Shown here: positions 49,679 to 60,704 of the stretch, piece after piece
How positions within the stretch are numbered: position 1 is the stretch's first letter
How the letters are laid out: each line of letters opens with the position of its first letter
Source of the DNA: Herbaspirillum sp. LeCh32-8
GTDB lineage: Bacteria; Pseudomonadota; Gammaproteobacteria; Burkholderiales; Burkholderiaceae_D
Reading direction: 5' to 3'
Assembly (NCBI RefSeq): GCF_017814915.1
Contig: NZ_JAGIPZ010000009.1
Span: 124,001-188,000 of the forward strand
DNA: 64,000 bases
Made by a program: the position numbers and the translations under genes
Notes under the pieces: model-generated
Seen by the model: the letters and a program-made list of their open reading frames with translations, nothing else
Databases searched by the model: none
Told to the model about the DNA's origin: nothing

Positions 49679-51775
49679 TTACTTGGCGAAGGGGAACGGC
49701 ATGAACCACACCAGGAAACCGAGCACCCCGATGATCATCACGAAAGCGTAGTGATAGATGTAACCGGACTGCCAGAGACGCGTGAATTTCGAGAACCAGC
49801 CGACCACCTTGGCGCTGCCGTTGACCAGCAGGCCGTCGATGATGCCGCGGTCGCCCACGGTCGACAGGCCGCTGCCCAGCAGGCGCGCACCGCCGGCGAA
49901 GACGACTTCGTTGAACTTGTCCATGTAGTACTTGTTGTCCAGGATCGTGTAGATCAGGCTGAACTTTTCCTTGACCCAGGCCGGAACGCGCGGGTTGACC
50001 ATGTAGCAGTAGTAAGCCACGACCACGCCGGCGATCGCCAGCCACAGCGGCGCGCTGGTGAAGGCATGGGTCACCATGGCCACCGGACCGTGGTACTCGT
50101 GCGCCAGCTCTTCCATGACCTTGTGGTTTTCGCCGAAGAAGATCACGCCCTTGAAGAAGTCGCCATACAGCATCGGCGAGATCGCGAAGAAGCCGACGAT
50201 GACCGACGGGATGGCCAGCAAGATCAGCGGCAGGGTCACGACCAGCGGCGACTCGTGCGGCTTCTGGCCCGGGGCCAGGCCGTGGTGGTGATCGTCGTGG
50301 CCGTGGTCGTCGTGACCGTGGGCATCGTGACCGTGGTCGTCGCGCGCATGTGCAGCGGCGGCCGGGGCGTGGTGATCGTCATGCGCGTGGGCCTGGCCGA
50401 AACGCTCCTTGCCATGGAACACCATGAAGTACATGCGGAACGAGTAGAAGGCGGTCACAAACACCGAGGCCAGCACGGCGAAGTAGGCGAAGCCCGAACC
50501 GGCCAGGTGCGACTCGGCAGCGGCTTCGATGATCGAGTCCTTCGAGTAGAAGCCCGAGAAGAACGGCGTGCCGATCAGCGCCAGCGAACCCAAGAGCGAG
50601 GTGATCCAGGTAATGGGCATGTACTTGCGCAGGCCGCCCATGTTACGCATGTCCTGGTCGTGGTGCATGCCGATGATGACCGAACCGGCGCCAAGGAACA
50701 GCAGCGCCTTGAAGAACGCGTGGGTCATCAGGTGGAACACGGCGACCGAGTAGGCCGAGGCGCCCAGCGCGACGGTCATGTAACCCAGCTGCGACAGCGT
50801 GGAGTACGCCACCACGCGCTTGATGTCGTTCTGCATGGTGCCCAGGAAGCCCATGAACAGCGCGGTGATGGCGCCGATCACCAGGATGAAGGACAGCGCG
50901 GTGTCGGACAGCTCGAACAGCGGCGACATGCGGGTGACCATGAAGATACCGGCGGTCACCATGGTGGCCGCGTGGATCAGCGCGGAAATCGGGGTCGGGC
51001 CTTCCATCGAGTCCGGCAGCCAGACGTGCAACGGGAACTGGGCCGATTTACCCATGGCGCCGACGAACAGGCAGATGCAGGCCACGGTCAGCAGCATCCA
51101 GTCGGTGCCCGGCAGGGTCAGCTGGGCCAGCTCGCCGCGCTTGGCGAAGACTTCGGTGTAGTTCATCGAACCGGCGTAGGCCAGCAGCAGGCCGATGCCC
51201 AGGATGAAGCCGAAGTCGCCGACGCGGTTGACCAGGAAGGCCTTCATGTTGGCCTTGATCGCGGTCGGGCGGGTGTACCAGAAACCGATCAGCAGGTACG
51301 ACACCAGGCCCACGGCTTCCCAGCCGAAGAACAGCTGCAGGAAGTTGTTGCTCATGACCAGCATGAGCATCGAGAAGGTGAACAGCGAGATGTAGGAGAA
51401 GAAGCGGTTGTAACCCTCGTCTTCAGCCATGTAGCCGATGGTGTAGATGTGCACCATCAGGGACACGAAGGTCACCACGCACATCATCATGGCGGTCAGG
51501 CTGTCGACCATGAAGCCGATCTCCAGCTTCAGGCCGGCCACGGTCATCCAGTTGTACAGGGTGCCGTTGTAGGTCGCGCCGTCGAGCACCTGCAGCAGCG
51601 TCATCAGCGAGATGATCGCGGCCACCAGCACGCCCAGGATGGTCGCGGTGTGCGACACCTTGCGGCCGACCACGTTGCCGAAGAATTTGGTGCCCAGCAG
51701 GCCGGCAATCGCCGATCCCGCCAGCGGCGCCAGGGGTACAACAAGAAGCAGATGTGGGTTAAGTTGCCCAGCCAT
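49679..51775 (-). CDS. nuoL: NADH-quinone oxidoreductase subunit L, with a His/Asp-rich insertion
   Basis: The largest antiporter-like subunit, with a lateral helix at its C-terminus. At 698 residues it is about 85 longer than the Escherichia coli protein. Core motifs SAQFPLHVWLPDSMEGPTP and AYSTLSQLGYMTVALG are present. The extra length includes a loop at residues about 459-498 packed with His and Asp (HDDHHAP, HGHDAHGHDD and similar), which could bind divalent metal. nuoL follows nuoK after 93 bp. Confidence 0.96.
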   Translation of the reverse strand: MAGQLNPHLLLVVPLAPLAGSAIAGLLGTKFFGNVVGRKVSHTATILGVLVAAIISLMTLLQVLDGATYNGTLYNWMTVAGLKLEIGFMVDSLTAMMMCVVTFVSLMVHIYTIGYMAEDEGYNRFFSYISLFTFSMLMLVMSNNFLQLFFGWEAVGLVSYLLIGFWYTRPTAIKANMKAFLVNRVGDFGFILGIGLLLAYAGSMNYTEVFAKRGELAQLTLPGTDWMLLTVACICLFVGAMGKSAQFPLHVWLPDSMEGPTPISALIHAATMVTAGIFMVTRMSPLFELSDTALSFILVIGAITALFMGFLGTMQNDIKRVVAYSTLSQLGYMTVALGASAYSVAVFHLMTHAFFKALLFLGAGSVIIGMHHDQDMRNMGGLRKYMPITWITSLLGSLALIGTPFFSGFYSKDSIIEAAAESHLAGSGFAYFAVLASVFVTAFYSFRMYFMVFHGKERFGQAHAHDDHHAPAAAAHARDDHGHDAHGHDDHGHDDHHHGLAPGQKPHESPLVVTLPLILLAIPSVIVGFFAISPMLYGDFFKGVIFFGENHKVMEELAHEYHGPVAMVTHAFTSAPLWLAIAGVVVAYYCYMVNPRVPAWVKEKFSLIYTILDNKYYMDKFNEVVFAGGARLLGSGLSTVGDRGIIDGLLVNGSAKVVGWFSKFTRLWQSGYIYHYAFVMIIGVLGFLVWFMPFPFAK

Positions 51776-51799
51776 GATGAACCTTATCGCTTATTGGCT

Positions 51800-51822
51800 G
51801 CCCCGCTCTACCGCTGCGGGGC
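51800..51822 (-). other. Intercistronic hairpin between nuoK and nuoL
   Basis: GCCCCGC and GCGGGGC (perfect 7-bp stem, 9-nt loop) lie in the 93-bp gap, close to the nuoL start, without a T-run. Comparable stems occur in two other wide gaps of the operon. Confidence 0.45.
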
Positions 51823-51868
51823 CTCCCATCTTTAAATGAAATTCGAACCAGAACGCTCAGACGGCGGA

Positions 51869-52177
51869 TCAGCCCTTGAGGCTGTCGAGATCTTCGACGT
51901 TGATGGTATCCAGGTTACGGAACAGCACCACCAGAATCGCCAGACCGATCGCGGATTCAGCCGCGGCCACGGTCAGGATGAAGAACACGAAGATTTGTCC
52001 GCCTGCATCGCCGAGGTAATGCGAGAACGCGATGAAGTTCATGTTGACCGCAAGCAGCATCAGTTCGATGGCCATCAGCAGCACGATGACGTTCTTGCGG
52101 TTCAGGAAAATGCCGACGATCGAGATCGCGAACAGGATCGCGCCGATGATCAGGTAGTGGGAGAGCGTGATTGCCAT
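51869..52177 (-). CDS. nuoK: NADH-quinone oxidoreductase subunit K
   Basis: A 102-residue protein with three helices. The membrane glutamates used in proton transfer are visible: one in [12 protein letters not shown] (Glu in TM2) and one in [13 protein letters not shown] (TM3). Length and sequence are standard. It starts 18 bp after nuoJ. Confidence 0.96.
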   Translation of the reverse strand: MAITLSHYLIIGAILFAISIVGIFLNRKNVIVLLMAIELMLLAVNMNFIAFSHYLGDAGGQIFVFFILTVAAAESAIGLAILVVLFRNLDTINVEDLDSLKG

Positions 52178-52195
52178 GATTCTTGTGCGCCCTTC

Positions 52196-52852
52196 TTAAG
52201 ATTGTTGACCGGAAGCCGGGGTACCGTCGCCGGTGCCTGCTTCAGTGCCGTTATTGCGGGTCGACTCGGCCGGCATGCTCACTAGGCGGATGCGGTCGGA
52301 CGCCTTGACCCTGACGGCCTGAGCCGGATCGAAGTACTTGCTGTCCTTGCGCTTGCGCAGGGTCAGTGCGACTGCGGCGACGATGGCCACCAGCAGGATC
52401 ACGGCGGCGATTTCAAACGCGTAGACATATTCGGTGAAGATCAGCTTGCCCAGCGGCTTGGTCTGGCCGATGGTGTCGGCGGCGGCCGGCACCTGCGATT
52501 CGGGCGTCCAGAAGCTGCGCAGCAGCACGGCGGCCATTTCCAGCACGATGATCACGCCGATGGTGGCGGCCAGCGGGAAGTAACCCCAGAAGCCTTCCCG
52601 CAGCTTGTCCATGTTGATATCGAGCATCATCACCACGAACAGGAACAGGACCATCACCGCCCCGACGTAGACCAGCACCAGCACGATGGCCAGGAACTCG
52701 GCCTTGAGCAGCATCCAGATACCGGCCGCCGAGAAGAACGACAGCACCAGGAACAGGGCCGCGTGGACCGGGTTGCGGGCCGTGATGACGCGTACGGCGG
52801 CGACCACCAGGATCACCGCAAACACGTAGAACAAGACAGTTTTAAATTCCAT
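52196..52852 (-). CDS. nuoJ: NADH-quinone oxidoreductase subunit J
   Basis: A 218-residue subunit with five helices; the conserved TM3 segment VLVYVGAVMVLFLFVVMML, a site of conformational change in complex I, is present. The C-terminus is longer than in Escherichia coli and hydrophilic (NNGTEAGTGDGTPASGQQS). The start is placed at the ATG (MEFKTVLF); a TTG two codons upstream is also open but has no better ribosome-binding site. Confidence 0.95.
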   Translation of the reverse strand: MEFKTVLFYVFAVILVVAAVRVITARNPVHAALFLVLSFFSAAGIWMLLKAEFLAIVLVLVYVGAVMVLFLFVVMMLDINMDKLREGFWGYFPLAATIGVIIVLEMAAVLLRSFWTPESQVPAAADTIGQTKPLGKLIFTEYVYAFEIAAVILLVAIVAAVALTLRKRKDSKYFDPAQAVRVKASDRIRLVSMPAESTRNNGTEAGTGDGTPASGQQS

Positions 52853-52952
52853 AATCAACCAGAAGTTGGTTCAGTCAGCACCGGAGCAGCGGCATGGCCG
52901 CCGATCCATCGCATACATCCATTCCTAAGCACTTCAATTCCTGCCTCCCTGC

Positions 52953-52970
52953 CCCGCTCGCCTGAGCGGG
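52953..52970 (-). other. Intercistronic hairpin between nuoI and nuoJ
   Basis: CCCGCTC-GCCT-GAGCGGG, a perfect 7-bp stem with a 4-nt loop, lies in the 125-bp gap just after the nuoI stop codon. No T-run follows on the minus strand. Confidence 0.45.
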
Positions 52971-52977
52971 AAGGAGA

Positions 52978-53466
52978 TCAGCGGTAGGCAGCGTCGGCGG
53001 CGCGCGCCGCGGCGATTTCGTTTTCGTAACGGTCGCCCACTGCCAGCAGCATTTCCTTGGTGTAGTACAGGTCACCGCGCTTTTCACCGTGGTATTCCAG
53101 GATGTGCGTTTCGACGATCGAGTCGACCGGGCAGGACTCTTCGCAGAAACCGCAGAAGATGCACTTGGTCAGGTCGATGTCGTAGCGGGTGGTGCGGCGC
53201 GAGCCGTCGTCACGTTGCTCGGACTCGATGGTGATGGCCATCGCCGGGCACACCGCTTCGCACAGCTTGCAGGCGATGCAACGCTCTTCACCGTTCGGGT
53301 AGCGACGCAGCGCGTGCAGACCGCGGAAACGCGGCGACATCGGCGTTTTTTCCTCGGGGAATTGCACCGTGATCTTGCGCTTGAACAGGTAGCGACCGGT
53401 CAGGGCCAGGCCCTTGAACAGCTCGCGGAGCATCAGGCTGCCGAAAAAATCCTTAATAGCTTCCAT
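52978..53466 (-). CDS. nuoI: NADH-quinone oxidoreductase subunit I
   Basis: A 162-residue ferredoxin-like subunit carrying two 4Fe-4S clusters (N6a and N6b). The ligands are C63, C66, C69, C73 ([11 protein letters not shown]) and C102, C105, C108, C112 ([11 protein letters not shown]). It passes electrons from the NuoG chain to NuoB. It starts 21 bp after nuoH. Confidence 0.97.
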   Translation of the reverse strand: MEAIKDFFGSLMLRELFKGLALTGRYLFKRKITVQFPEEKTPMSPRFRGLHALRRYPNGEERCIACKLCEAVCPAMAITIESEQRDDGSRRTTRYDIDLTKCIFCGFCEESCPVDSIVETHILEYHGEKRGDLYYTKEMLLAVGDRYENEIAAARAADAAYR

Positions 53467-53487
53467 TTTTAGCCTCAGCCTTAAAAC

Positions 53488-54558
53488 TTATTTCCAGATA
53501 TTCCAGGGCGACTGGATCCAGATCGCCACGACCACCAGCCACACCAGGGTCAGCGGGATGAACACTTTCCAGCCCAGACGCATGATCTGGTCATAGCGGT
53601 AACGCGGGAACGAAGCGCGGATCCACACGTACAGCGACAGGAAGAAGAAGGTCTTCAACAGCAGCCAGACGAAGCCAGGGATGAAGTCGAGCGCAGCGAT
53701 CGGGGACGACCAGCCGCCGAAGAACATCAGCGAGGTCAGTGCCGAGATCAGGATCATCGCGGCGTATTCCGCCAGGAAGAACATCGCGAACGACATGCCC
53801 GAGTATTCGATCATGTGGCCGGCCACGATTTCCGATTCGCCTTCGACCACGTCGAACGGGTGACGATTGGTTTCAGCCACGCCGGAGACGAAGTAGATGA
53901 CGCACACCGGCAGCAGCGGCAGCCAGTTCCAGGACAGGAAGTTCAGGCCCAGCTCATGGAAGTAGCCCTTCTGCTGCGCCATCACGATGTCGCCGATATT
54001 CAGGCTGCCGGTAACCATCAGAACCACCACGAAGCAGAAGCCCATGGCGATTTCGTAGGACACCATCTGCGCCGAGGCGCGCATGGCGCCCAGGAACGCA
54101 TACTTCGAGTTGGAGGCCCAGCCGGCGATGATCACGCCGTACACTTCCAGCGAGGTGATCGCCATCAGGAACAGCAGACCGGCGTTGACGTTGGCCAGCA
54201 CGGCTTCCGGACCGAAAGGCACCACCGACCAGGCTGCCAGCACCGGCATGATGGTCATCACGGGCGCCAGGTAGAACAGCACCTTGTTGGCCTTCGACGG
54301 CGTGCTGATTTCCTTGAAGATCAGTTTGACGGCGTCAGCGATCGGCTGCAGCAGACCGGCGGGACCCACGCGGTTGGGCCCCAGACGGACGTGCATCCAG
54401 CCGATCAGCTTGCGTTCCCAGTAGGTCATGTAGGCGACGCTGATCAGGATGGGCACCATCACCACCAGGATCTTGACGATGGTCCACACCAGCGTGAACA
54501 GGCTGGGGCCCAGCAGCGCCGGGCCGGCCGTGTTGATTTGGGCGATCAGCTGATCCAT
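53488..54558 (-). CDS. nuoH: NADH-quinone oxidoreductase subunit H
   Basis: A 356-residue membrane subunit with eight helices that forms much of the quinone chamber. Typical motifs: [21 protein letters not shown] (in parts) near residue 45 and the acidic loop [19 protein letters not shown]. Its start overlaps the nuoG stop codon by one base (TAATG), which implies coupled translation. Confidence 0.97.
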   Translation of the reverse strand: MDQLIAQINTAGPALLGPSLFTLVWTIVKILVVMVPILISVAYMTYWERKLIGWMHVRLGPNRVGPAGLLQPIADAVKLIFKEISTPSKANKVLFYLAPVMTIMPVLAAWSVVPFGPEAVLANVNAGLLFLMAITSLEVYGVIIAGWASNSKYAFLGAMRASAQMVSYEIAMGFCFVVVLMVTGSLNIGDIVMAQQKGYFHELGLNFLSWNWLPLLPVCVIYFVSGVAETNRHPFDVVEGESEIVAGHMIEYSGMSFAMFFLAEYAAMILISALTSLMFFGGWSSPIAALDFIPGFVWLLLKTFFFLSLYVWIRASFPRYRYDQIMRLGWKVFIPLTLVWLVVVAIWIQSPWNIWK

Positions 54559-56885
54559 TACGCTTTCTCCACGACGATTGCGCCAAACATGCCGCCCAGG
54601 GCGGCGGTCGAGGCGTGGCTTGCTGCGACGCGGACCACGTTTTCCGGCAGTTTCTTATCGATGGCCGCGGCCAGCTGTGTGCTGCCCTGACCTTGCTTCA
54701 CATTCACGCGGTCGCCGGCGGCGATGCCCAGCTTGGCGGCCAGCGCAGCGGACAGCCATGCCTTGGGCACCTGGCCGTCGGTGGTTTCCAGCAGCGGCGG
54801 CGAACGGCGCGCCACGGCGTCGGCGAAGTAGATGGGCACATCGGCCACGCGCTCCAGCGAACCGGAGGCGGCGGCTGCGGCTTGCGGCTGCAGCGAAGCG
54901 GCGTTGTTCAGGCGTGCCGACAGGTCGGTTTCCTTGCCCAGCAGTTCATCGCGGATGGATTCCGAGGTTTCGTACTCGAAGTTTTCCAGTTCCAGCAGGT
55001 TGCCCAGCACGCGCAGGACCTTCCAGCCCGGACGCGCGTCGCCGGCCGGCTTGACGGTACCGTTGAAGCTTTGTGCGCGGCCTTCGGCGTTGACGAAGGT
55101 ACCCGAGGTTTCGGTGAACGGCGCGATCGGCAGCAGCACGTCGGCGAAGTCGGCGCCATGCTTGTAGGCCGACATCACGACCACCATCTCGGCTTGCTTC
55201 AGCGCGGCGGCGGCGGCTTGCGGGTCGTAGCTGTCCAGTTCCGGCTCGGCGTTGAGCAGCAGGTATGCCTTGCGCGGCTGTGCGAACACGGCGGCGGCGT
55301 TGGCGCCACGGCCGACGGTCGGCACGGCGTTGGCCAGGTAACCGCCGACGGCGTTGCCGCCTTCAGTCAGCACGCCCAGCTTGGCGCCGGTCTGTTCTGC
55401 GATCCACTGCGCGGCAGCGTGCAGCTGCGATGCCTGCGGATGCTGCACGGCGGCGTTGCCCAGGAACACGGCCTTGGACTGGCCCGACAGCAGGCTGGCG
55501 GCGGTCGCCTTGGCAGCGTCGGAAGCGGTCACGCCGGCGTAGGCGGCGGGAGCGGCGATACCACGGGCTTCAGCCACGGCGACGGCCACTTCGGCCAGTG
55601 CGCCCAGCCATGCGGACGGCGCTGCCACGATCTTGTTGGCGACCGGCATCAGCAGGTCGTCGTCGGTGGCGTGCAGCACATTGATCTTGGTGCCGGACTT
55701 GGCCGACTGGCGCAGGCGTGCGGCCAGCAGCGGATGATCCTTGCGCAGGAAGGAACCGATCACGAAGACGCGGTTCAGCTGGGAGAACTCCACCAGCGAC
55801 ATGCCCAGCCACGGCTTGATCTGGCCGTCCAGCGCGAAATCGGACTGGCGCAGACGGAAATCGATGTTGTCAGAACCCAGGCCGCGCACGACCTTTTGCA
55901 GCAGGTTCAGCTCTTCCAGCGTCGAGTACGGTGTACCCAGCGCGGCGATGGAATCGGCGCCGTGTTCGTGACGGATGTTGCGCAGGCCATGCGCGACGTA
56001 TTCCAGCGCGGTCTGCCAATCCACTTCCTGCCACTTGCCGTCTTGCTTCAACATCGGCTTGGTCAGGCGCTGATCGCTGTCCAGCGCTTCATAGGCGAAG
56101 CGATCCTTGTCGGAGATCCAGCATTCGTTGACTTCTTCATTCTCCAGCGGCAGCACGCGCATCACCTTGCCGCCCTTGACCTGAACGATCAGGTTGGCGC
56201 CGACGCTGTCGTGCGGGCTCACCGACTTGCGACGCGACAGTTCCCAGGTGCGGGCGCTGTAGCGGAACGGCTTGGAGGTCAGCGCGCCGACCGGGCACAG
56301 GTCGATCATGTTGCCCGACAGCTCGGAGTCCACGGTCTTGCCGACGAAGGTGGTGATCTCGGAGTGCTCGCCGCGACCCAGCATGCCCAGCTCCATCACG
56401 CCGGCCACTTCCTGGCCGAAGCGCACGCAGCGGGTGCAGTGGATGCAGCGGTTCATTTCCTTCATCGAGATCAGCGGGCCCACGCTCTTGGGCTCCACCA
56501 CGCGCTTTTCTTCCTTGTAGCGCGAGGTCGAACCGCCGTAGCCCACGGCCAGATCCTGCAGCTGGCATTCGCCGCCCTGGTCGCAGATCGGGCAATCCAG
56601 CGGGTGGTTGATCAGGAGGAATTCCATCACGCCCTTCTGGGCCTTGATGGCTTTGTCGCTCGCGGTGCGCACGATCATGCCGTTGGTCACCGGCGTGGCG
56701 CAGGCAGGCAGCGGCTTCGGCGCTTTTTCAACGTCGACCAGGCACATGCGGCAGTTGGCCGCGATGGACAGTTTCTTGTGATAGCAGAAGTGAGGGATGT
56801 AAGTGCCGACTTTATTGGCAGCATCCATGACCATGCTGCCTTCCTGCACTTCAACCTTCTTGCCGTCTATTTCGATTTCAACCAT
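54558..56885 (-). CDS. nuoG: NADH-quinone oxidoreductase subunit G
   Basis: A 775-residue peripheral subunit. The N-terminal 2Fe-2S site uses C34, C45, C48 and C62. The His-ligated N5 cluster uses H94, C98, C101 and C107 ([14 protein letters not shown]), followed by the 4Fe-4S motif [11 protein letters not shown]. The rest is a molybdopterin-oxidoreductase-like domain that has lost its cofactor in this family. I did not see the extra N7 cysteine set found in some species. It overlaps nuoH by one base and lies 75 bp after nuoF. Confidence 0.96.
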   Translation of the reverse strand: MVEIEIDGKKVEVQEGSMVMDAANKVGTYIPHFCYHKKLSIAANCRMCLVDVEKAPKPLPACATPVTNGMIVRTASDKAIKAQKGVMEFLLINHPLDCPICDQGGECQLQDLAVGYGGSTSRYKEEKRVVEPKSVGPLISMKEMNRCIHCTRCVRFGQEVAGVMELGMLGRGEHSEITTFVGKTVDSELSGNMIDLCPVGALTSKPFRYSARTWELSRRKSVSPHDSVGANLIVQVKGGKVMRVLPLENEEVNECWISDKDRFAYEALDSDQRLTKPMLKQDGKWQEVDWQTALEYVAHGLRNIRHEHGADSIAALGTPYSTLEELNLLQKVVRGLGSDNIDFRLRQSDFALDGQIKPWLGMSLVEFSQLNRVFVIGSFLRKDHPLLAARLRQSAKSGTKINVLHATDDDLLMPVANKIVAAPSAWLGALAEVAVAVAEARGIAAPAAYAGVTASDAAKATAASLLSGQSKAVFLGNAAVQHPQASQLHAAAQWIAEQTGAKLGVLTEGGNAVGGYLANAVPTVGRGANAAAVFAQPRKAYLLLNAEPELDSYDPQAAAAALKQAEMVVVMSAYKHGADFADVLLPIAPFTETSGTFVNAEGRAQSFNGTVKPAGDARPGWKVLRVLGNLLELENFEYETSESIRDELLGKETDLSARLNNAASLQPQAAAAASGSLERVADVPIYFADAVARRSPPLLETTDGQVPKAWLSAALAAKLGIAAGDRVNVKQGQGSTQLAAAIDKKLPENVVRVAASHASTAALGGMFGAIVVEKA

Positions 56886-56960
56886 GGCTGTTTGCCCAAG
56901 CTAAATATTCTTTGCCAACGGCGCCTGCAGCTTGTCGCCGCCGGGCGCCCCCTGCCGTGT

Positions 56961-58256
56961 TCAGATATATGCCGGAACCAGGCAGTGTTTGTGCTCGATG
57001 TGGTATTCGAACTCTTCGCGGAAATTCTTGATGAACGCACGCACCGGCATCGCCGCCGCATCGCCCAGCGCGCAGATGGTGCGACCCTGGATGTTGTCGG
57101 CGACCGAGTTCAGCACGTCCAGATCTTCCAGCTTGCCGTGACCGTTTTCGATACGCTCCACCATGCGGTACATCCAGCCGGTGCCTTCACGGCACGGGGT
57201 GCACTGACCGCAGGATTCTTCGTAGTAGAAATACGCCAGGCGCAGCAGCGACTTGACCATGCAACGCGTCTCGTCCATCACGATGACGGCACCCGAGCCC
57301 AGCATCGAGCCGGCCTTGGCGATGGCGTCGTAGTCCATCGTGGTTTCCATCATCACGTCGCCGCGGATCACCGGAGCGGACGAACCGCCGGGGATGACCG
57401 CCTTGATCTTCTTGCCGCCGCGCATACCGCCCGCCAACTCCAGCAGCGTGGAGAACGGGGTGCCCAGCGGAATCTCGTAGTTGCCCGGACGCTCGACGTC
57501 GCCCGAGATCGAGAAGATCTTGGTGCCGCCGTTGTTGGGCTTGCCCATCTCGGCGTAGGCTTGCGGGCCCACCTTGAAGATGAACGGCACGGCCGCAAAG
57601 GTCTCGGTGTTGTTGATGGTGGTCGGCTTGCCGTACAGGCCGAAGCTGGCCGGGAACGGCGGCTTGAAGCGCGGCTGGCCCTTCTTGCCTTCCAGCGACT
57701 CCAGCAGCGCGGTTTCCTCGCCGCAGATGTAGGCGCCGTAACCGTGGTGCGCGTGCAGCTGGAAGCTGAAATCGGTGCCCAGGATGTTGTCGCCCAGGAA
57801 GCCGGCGGCGCGCGCTTCTTCCAGCGCTTCTTCAAACACTTCGTAGGCGGAGAAAATCTCGCCGTGGATGTAGTTGTAGCCGACCGTGATGCCCATCGCG
57901 TAGCCGCCGATGATCATGCCTTCGATCAGCGCGTGCGGATTGTAACGAATGATGTCACGGTCCTTGAAAGTACCCGGCTCGCCTTCATCTGTATTGCAGA
58001 CGAGGTATTTCTGGCCCGGGAACTGACGCGGCATGAAGCTCCACTTCAGGCCGGTCGGGAAACCTGCACCGCCGCGGCCACGCAGGCCGGAGGCCTTGAG
58101 GTCGGCGATGACTTGTTCGGGCGTGATCTTCTCGGACAGGATGCGCTTGAGCGAATCGTAGCCGCCACGCTTGACGTAGTCTTCGAGATGCCAGTTCTCG
58201 CCATTCAGGTCGGCGAGGATCAGCGGTTTGATGTGGCGGTCGTGCAGGCAGGTCAT
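56961..58256 (-). CDS. nuoF: NADH-quinone oxidoreductase subunit F (NADH- and FMN-binding)
   Basis: The 431-residue entry point of complex I, where NADH reduces [20 protein letters not shown] (residues 58-74) is the NADH/FMN-binding glycine-rich segment and [15 protein letters not shown] near residue 347 gives three ligands of the N3 4Fe-4S cluster. The start at 58256 (MTCLHDRH) overlaps the nuoE stop by 4 bp; a longer reading 36 codons upstream would lie wholly inside nuoE. Confidence 0.97.
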   Translation of the reverse strand: MTCLHDRHIKPLILADLNGENWHLEDYVKRGGYDSLKRILSEKITPEQVIADLKASGLRGRGGAGFPTGLKWSFMPRQFPGQKYLVCNTDEGEPGTFKDRDIIRYNPHALIEGMIIGGYAMGITVGYNYIHGEIFSAYEVFEEALEEARAAGFLGDNILGTDFSFQLHAHHGYGAYICGEETALLESLEGKKGQPRFKPPFPASFGLYGKPTTINNTETFAAVPFIFKVGPQAYAEMGKPNNGGTKIFSISGDVERPGNYEIPLGTPFSTLLELAGGMRGGKKIKAVIPGGSSAPVIRGDVMMETTMDYDAIAKAGSMLGSGAVIVMDETRCMVKSLLRLAYFYYEESCGQCTPCREGTGWMYRMVERIENGHGKLEDLDVLNSVADNIQGRTICALGDAAAMPVRAFIKNFREEFEYHIEHKHCLVPAYI

Positions 58257-58744
58257 TTCTTCAGTTCCTCCAGCAGCGCGTCGATCTTGTCGTTGGACAT
58301 CCAGCTGCACATGCGGTGGTTGTTGACCAGCATGACCGGTGCGTCGCCGCAGGCGCCCATGCATTCGCCTTCCATCACGGTGAACTGGCCGTCAGCGGTG
58401 GTTTCCTTGTAGTCGACACCCAGCTTGTGCTTCAGGTGGTGGGCGGCGCGCTCGCCGCCGGACAACAGGCACGGCAGGTTGGTGCACACGGTGATCTTGT
58501 GCTTGCCGACCGGGCTGGTGTTGAACATGTTGTAGAAGGTGGCGACCTCTTGCACCGCCACGGCAGGCATGCCGATGTAGTCGGCGATTTCCTGCTGCAG
58601 TTCGGCGGGCAGCCAGCCGTGTTCAACCTGGGCGATGCGCAGCGCGGACATGACCGCGGACTGGCGCTGATCCGCCGGATACTTCGCGAGTTCGCGATCG
58701 ATTTTCTTAAGGGCTTCTTGACTTAACAGCATATCGTTGGCCAT
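58253..58744 (-). CDS. nuoE: NADH-quinone oxidoreductase subunit E
   Basis: A 163-residue thioredoxin-like subunit binding the off-path 2Fe-2S cluster N1a through C87, C92, C128 and C132 (CTNLPC and ECMGACG). It partners NuoF in the NADH dehydrogenase module and is translationally coupled to it. It lies 101 bp after nuoD. Confidence 0.97.
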   Translation of the reverse strand: MANDMLLSQEALKKIDRELAKYPADQRQSAVMSALRIAQVEHGWLPAELQQEIADYIGMPAVAVQEVATFYNMFNTSPVGKHKITVCTNLPCLLSGGERAAHHLKHKLGVDYKETTADGQFTVMEGECMGACGDAPVMLVNNHRMCSWMSNDKIDALLEELKK

Positions 58745-58845
58745 CCATGCGCAGACTGACGCGCGGTTTTATTGGATATTCCCCAAACCGTGCGAGCCTC
58801 ACGAGGAAGCCCGCCTTTTACTTTTACTCTTGCTCCGACCTTGTC

Positions 58846-60099
58846 TTAACGGTCGATTTCACCGAACACGATGTCTTGCGTACCGATGATGGTGACCGCA
58901 TCGGCAATCATGTGGCCCTTGGCCATTTCGTTGAGCGCTTGCAGGTGAGCAAAGCCCGGGGCGCGGATCTTCAGGCGGTAAGGCTTGTTGGCGCCATCCG
59001 AGACCAGGTAGATGCCGAACTCGCCCTTCGGGTGCTCGACCGCGGCATACGCTTCGCCTGGCGGCACGCGGAAGCCTTCAGTGAACAGCTTGAAGTGGTG
59101 AATCAGGTCTTCCATGTTCGACTTCATGTCGGTGCGCTTCGGCGGAGCAACCTTGTGGTTGTCGGTAATCACCGGACCCGGGTTGTTGCGCAGCCATTCC
59201 ACGCACTGCTTGATGATGCGGTTGGACTGACGCATTTCGGCCACGCGAACCAGGTAGCGGTCGTAGCAGTCGCCGTTCTTGCCGACGGGGATATCGAAGT
59301 CCAGCAGGTCGTACACTTCGTACGGTTGCTTCTTGCGCAAGTCCCAGGCAATACCGGAGCCGCGCAGCATCGGGCCCGAGAAGCCCATCTGCAGAGCACG
59401 TTCCGGCGACACCACGCCGACGCCGACCAGACGCTGCTTCCAGATACGGTTGTCGGTCAGCAGTGTTTCGTATTCGTCGACATAGGTCGGGAAACGGTTG
59501 GTGAAGTCTTCGATGAAGTCCAGCAGCGAGCCCTGACGGTTTTCGTTGAGCTGGCGGATGGCCTTTTCGTTACGGACGATCGATGCCTTGTATTGCGGCA
59601 TGCTGTCCGGCAGGTCGCGATACACGCCGCCCGGACGATAGTAGGCCGCGTGCATACGGGCGCCGGACACGGCTTCGTAGCAGTCGAACAGGTCTTCACG
59701 CTCACGGAAGGCGTACAGCAGCACGCCCATCGCGCCCACGTCCAGCGCGTGTGCGCCGATCCACATCAGGTGGTTCAGCAGGCGGGTGATTTCGTCGAAC
59801 ATCACGCGGATGTACTGCGCGCGCAGCGGCACTTCCAGGCCCAGCAGACGCTCGATGGCCAGCACGTAACCGTGCTCGTTACTCATCATCGAGACGTAAT
59901 CCAGGCGATCCATGTAAGGCACGGACTGCAGGAAGGTCTTTTGCTCCGCCAGCTTCTCGGTACCGCGATGCAGCAGGCCGATGTGCGGGTCGGCACGCTG
60001 GATGACTTCACCGTCCAGCTCGAGCACCAGACGCAGCACGCCGTGCGCCGCCGGGTGCTGGGGACCGAAGTTCAGCGTGTAATTCTTGATCTCTGCCAT
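58846..60099 (-). CDS. nuoD: NADH-quinone oxidoreductase subunit D
   Basis: A 417-residue subunit related to the large subunit of NiFe hydrogenases but lacking its metal-binding cysteines, as expected. With NuoB and NuoH it forms the ubiquinone site: [11 protein letters not shown] near residue 12 contains the quinone-contacting His, and [12 protein letters not shown] the neighbouring Tyr region. It is separate from nuoC (fused in Escherichia coli) and overlaps it by one base. Confidence 0.97.
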   Translation of the reverse strand: MAEIKNYTLNFGPQHPAAHGVLRLVLELDGEVIQRADPHIGLLHRGTEKLAEQKTFLQSVPYMDRLDYVSMMSNEHGYVLAIERLLGLEVPLRAQYIRVMFDEITRLLNHLMWIGAHALDVGAMGVLLYAFREREDLFDCYEAVSGARMHAAYYRPGGVYRDLPDSMPQYKASIVRNEKAIRQLNENRQGSLLDFIEDFTNRFPTYVDEYETLLTDNRIWKQRLVGVGVVSPERALQMGFSGPMLRGSGIAWDLRKKQPYEVYDLLDFDIPVGKNGDCYDRYLVRVAEMRQSNRIIKQCVEWLRNNPGPVITDNHKVAPPKRTDMKSNMEDLIHHFKLFTEGFRVPPGEAYAAVEHPKGEFGIYLVSDGANKPYRLKIRAPGFAHLQALNEMAKGHMIADAVTIIGTQDIVFGEIDR

Positions 60100-60695
60100 T
60101 ATTTGATCCCGTAGTTTTCTTCACGAATGATGCGCGGCGTGATTTCGCGCGGATCGATCGTTACGGGTTGATAGATGACGCGCTTCTGCTCGGCGTCGTA
60201 ACGCATTTCCACGTAGCCCGACACCGGGAAGTCCTTGCGGAACGGGTGACCGATGAAACCGTAGTCGGTCAGAATTCGGCGCAGGTCGGGGTGTCCGTCG
60301 AACAGGATGCCGTAGAAGTCGAAGGCTTCGCGCTCGTACCAGCCGGCCGAGTTCCAGATGTTGTCGACCGAGGCCACGATGGGCAGGTCGTCGTCGGCCG
60401 CGAACACGCGCACACGCACGCGCCAGTTGTGGGTCAACGACATCAGGTGCGAGACGACCGCGAAACGCGGGCCATCCCAGGCGCCGTCGCCGTAGGTCGA
60501 GTAGTCCACGCCGGCCAAGTCGATCAGCTGCTCGAACTTGGTGTCGGCGTGATCGCGCAACACGCGCATCGCGGAGAGATAATCGGCGGCCTTGACCACC
60601 ACGGTGACTTCACCGAGGGCCACCGTCAGATTCTGAAGATACCCCCCAAGCGAGTTACGCAGGGCTGCTTCGAGAGTTTCCAATTTTGTTGTCAT
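60099..60695 (-). CDS. nuoC: NADH-quinone oxidoreductase subunit C
   Basis: A 198-residue peripheral subunit with the 30-kDa signature [24 protein letters not shown] (in parts: [20 protein letters not shown]). It supports the NuoB/NuoD core. It starts 9 bp after nuoB and ends coupled to nuoD (TAATG). Confidence 0.96.
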   Translation of the reverse strand: MTTKLETLEAALRNSLGGYLQNLTVALGEVTVVVKAADYLSAMRVLRDHADTKFEQLIDLAGVDYSTYGDGAWDGPRFAVVSHLMSLTHNWRVRVRVFAADDDLPIVASVDNIWNSAGWYEREAFDFYGILFDGHPDLRRILTDYGFIGHPFRKDFPVSGYVEMRYDAEQKRVIYQPVTIDPREITPRIIREENYGIK

Positions 60696-60704
60696 ACTGC
60701 CCTC

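Noticed and set aside
54615-58412. A 1265-codon plus-strand open frame opposite nuoG, nuoF and part of nuoE
   Set aside because: Antisense shadow of well-identified complex I genes; low-complexity composition and no ribosome-binding site or family resemblance.
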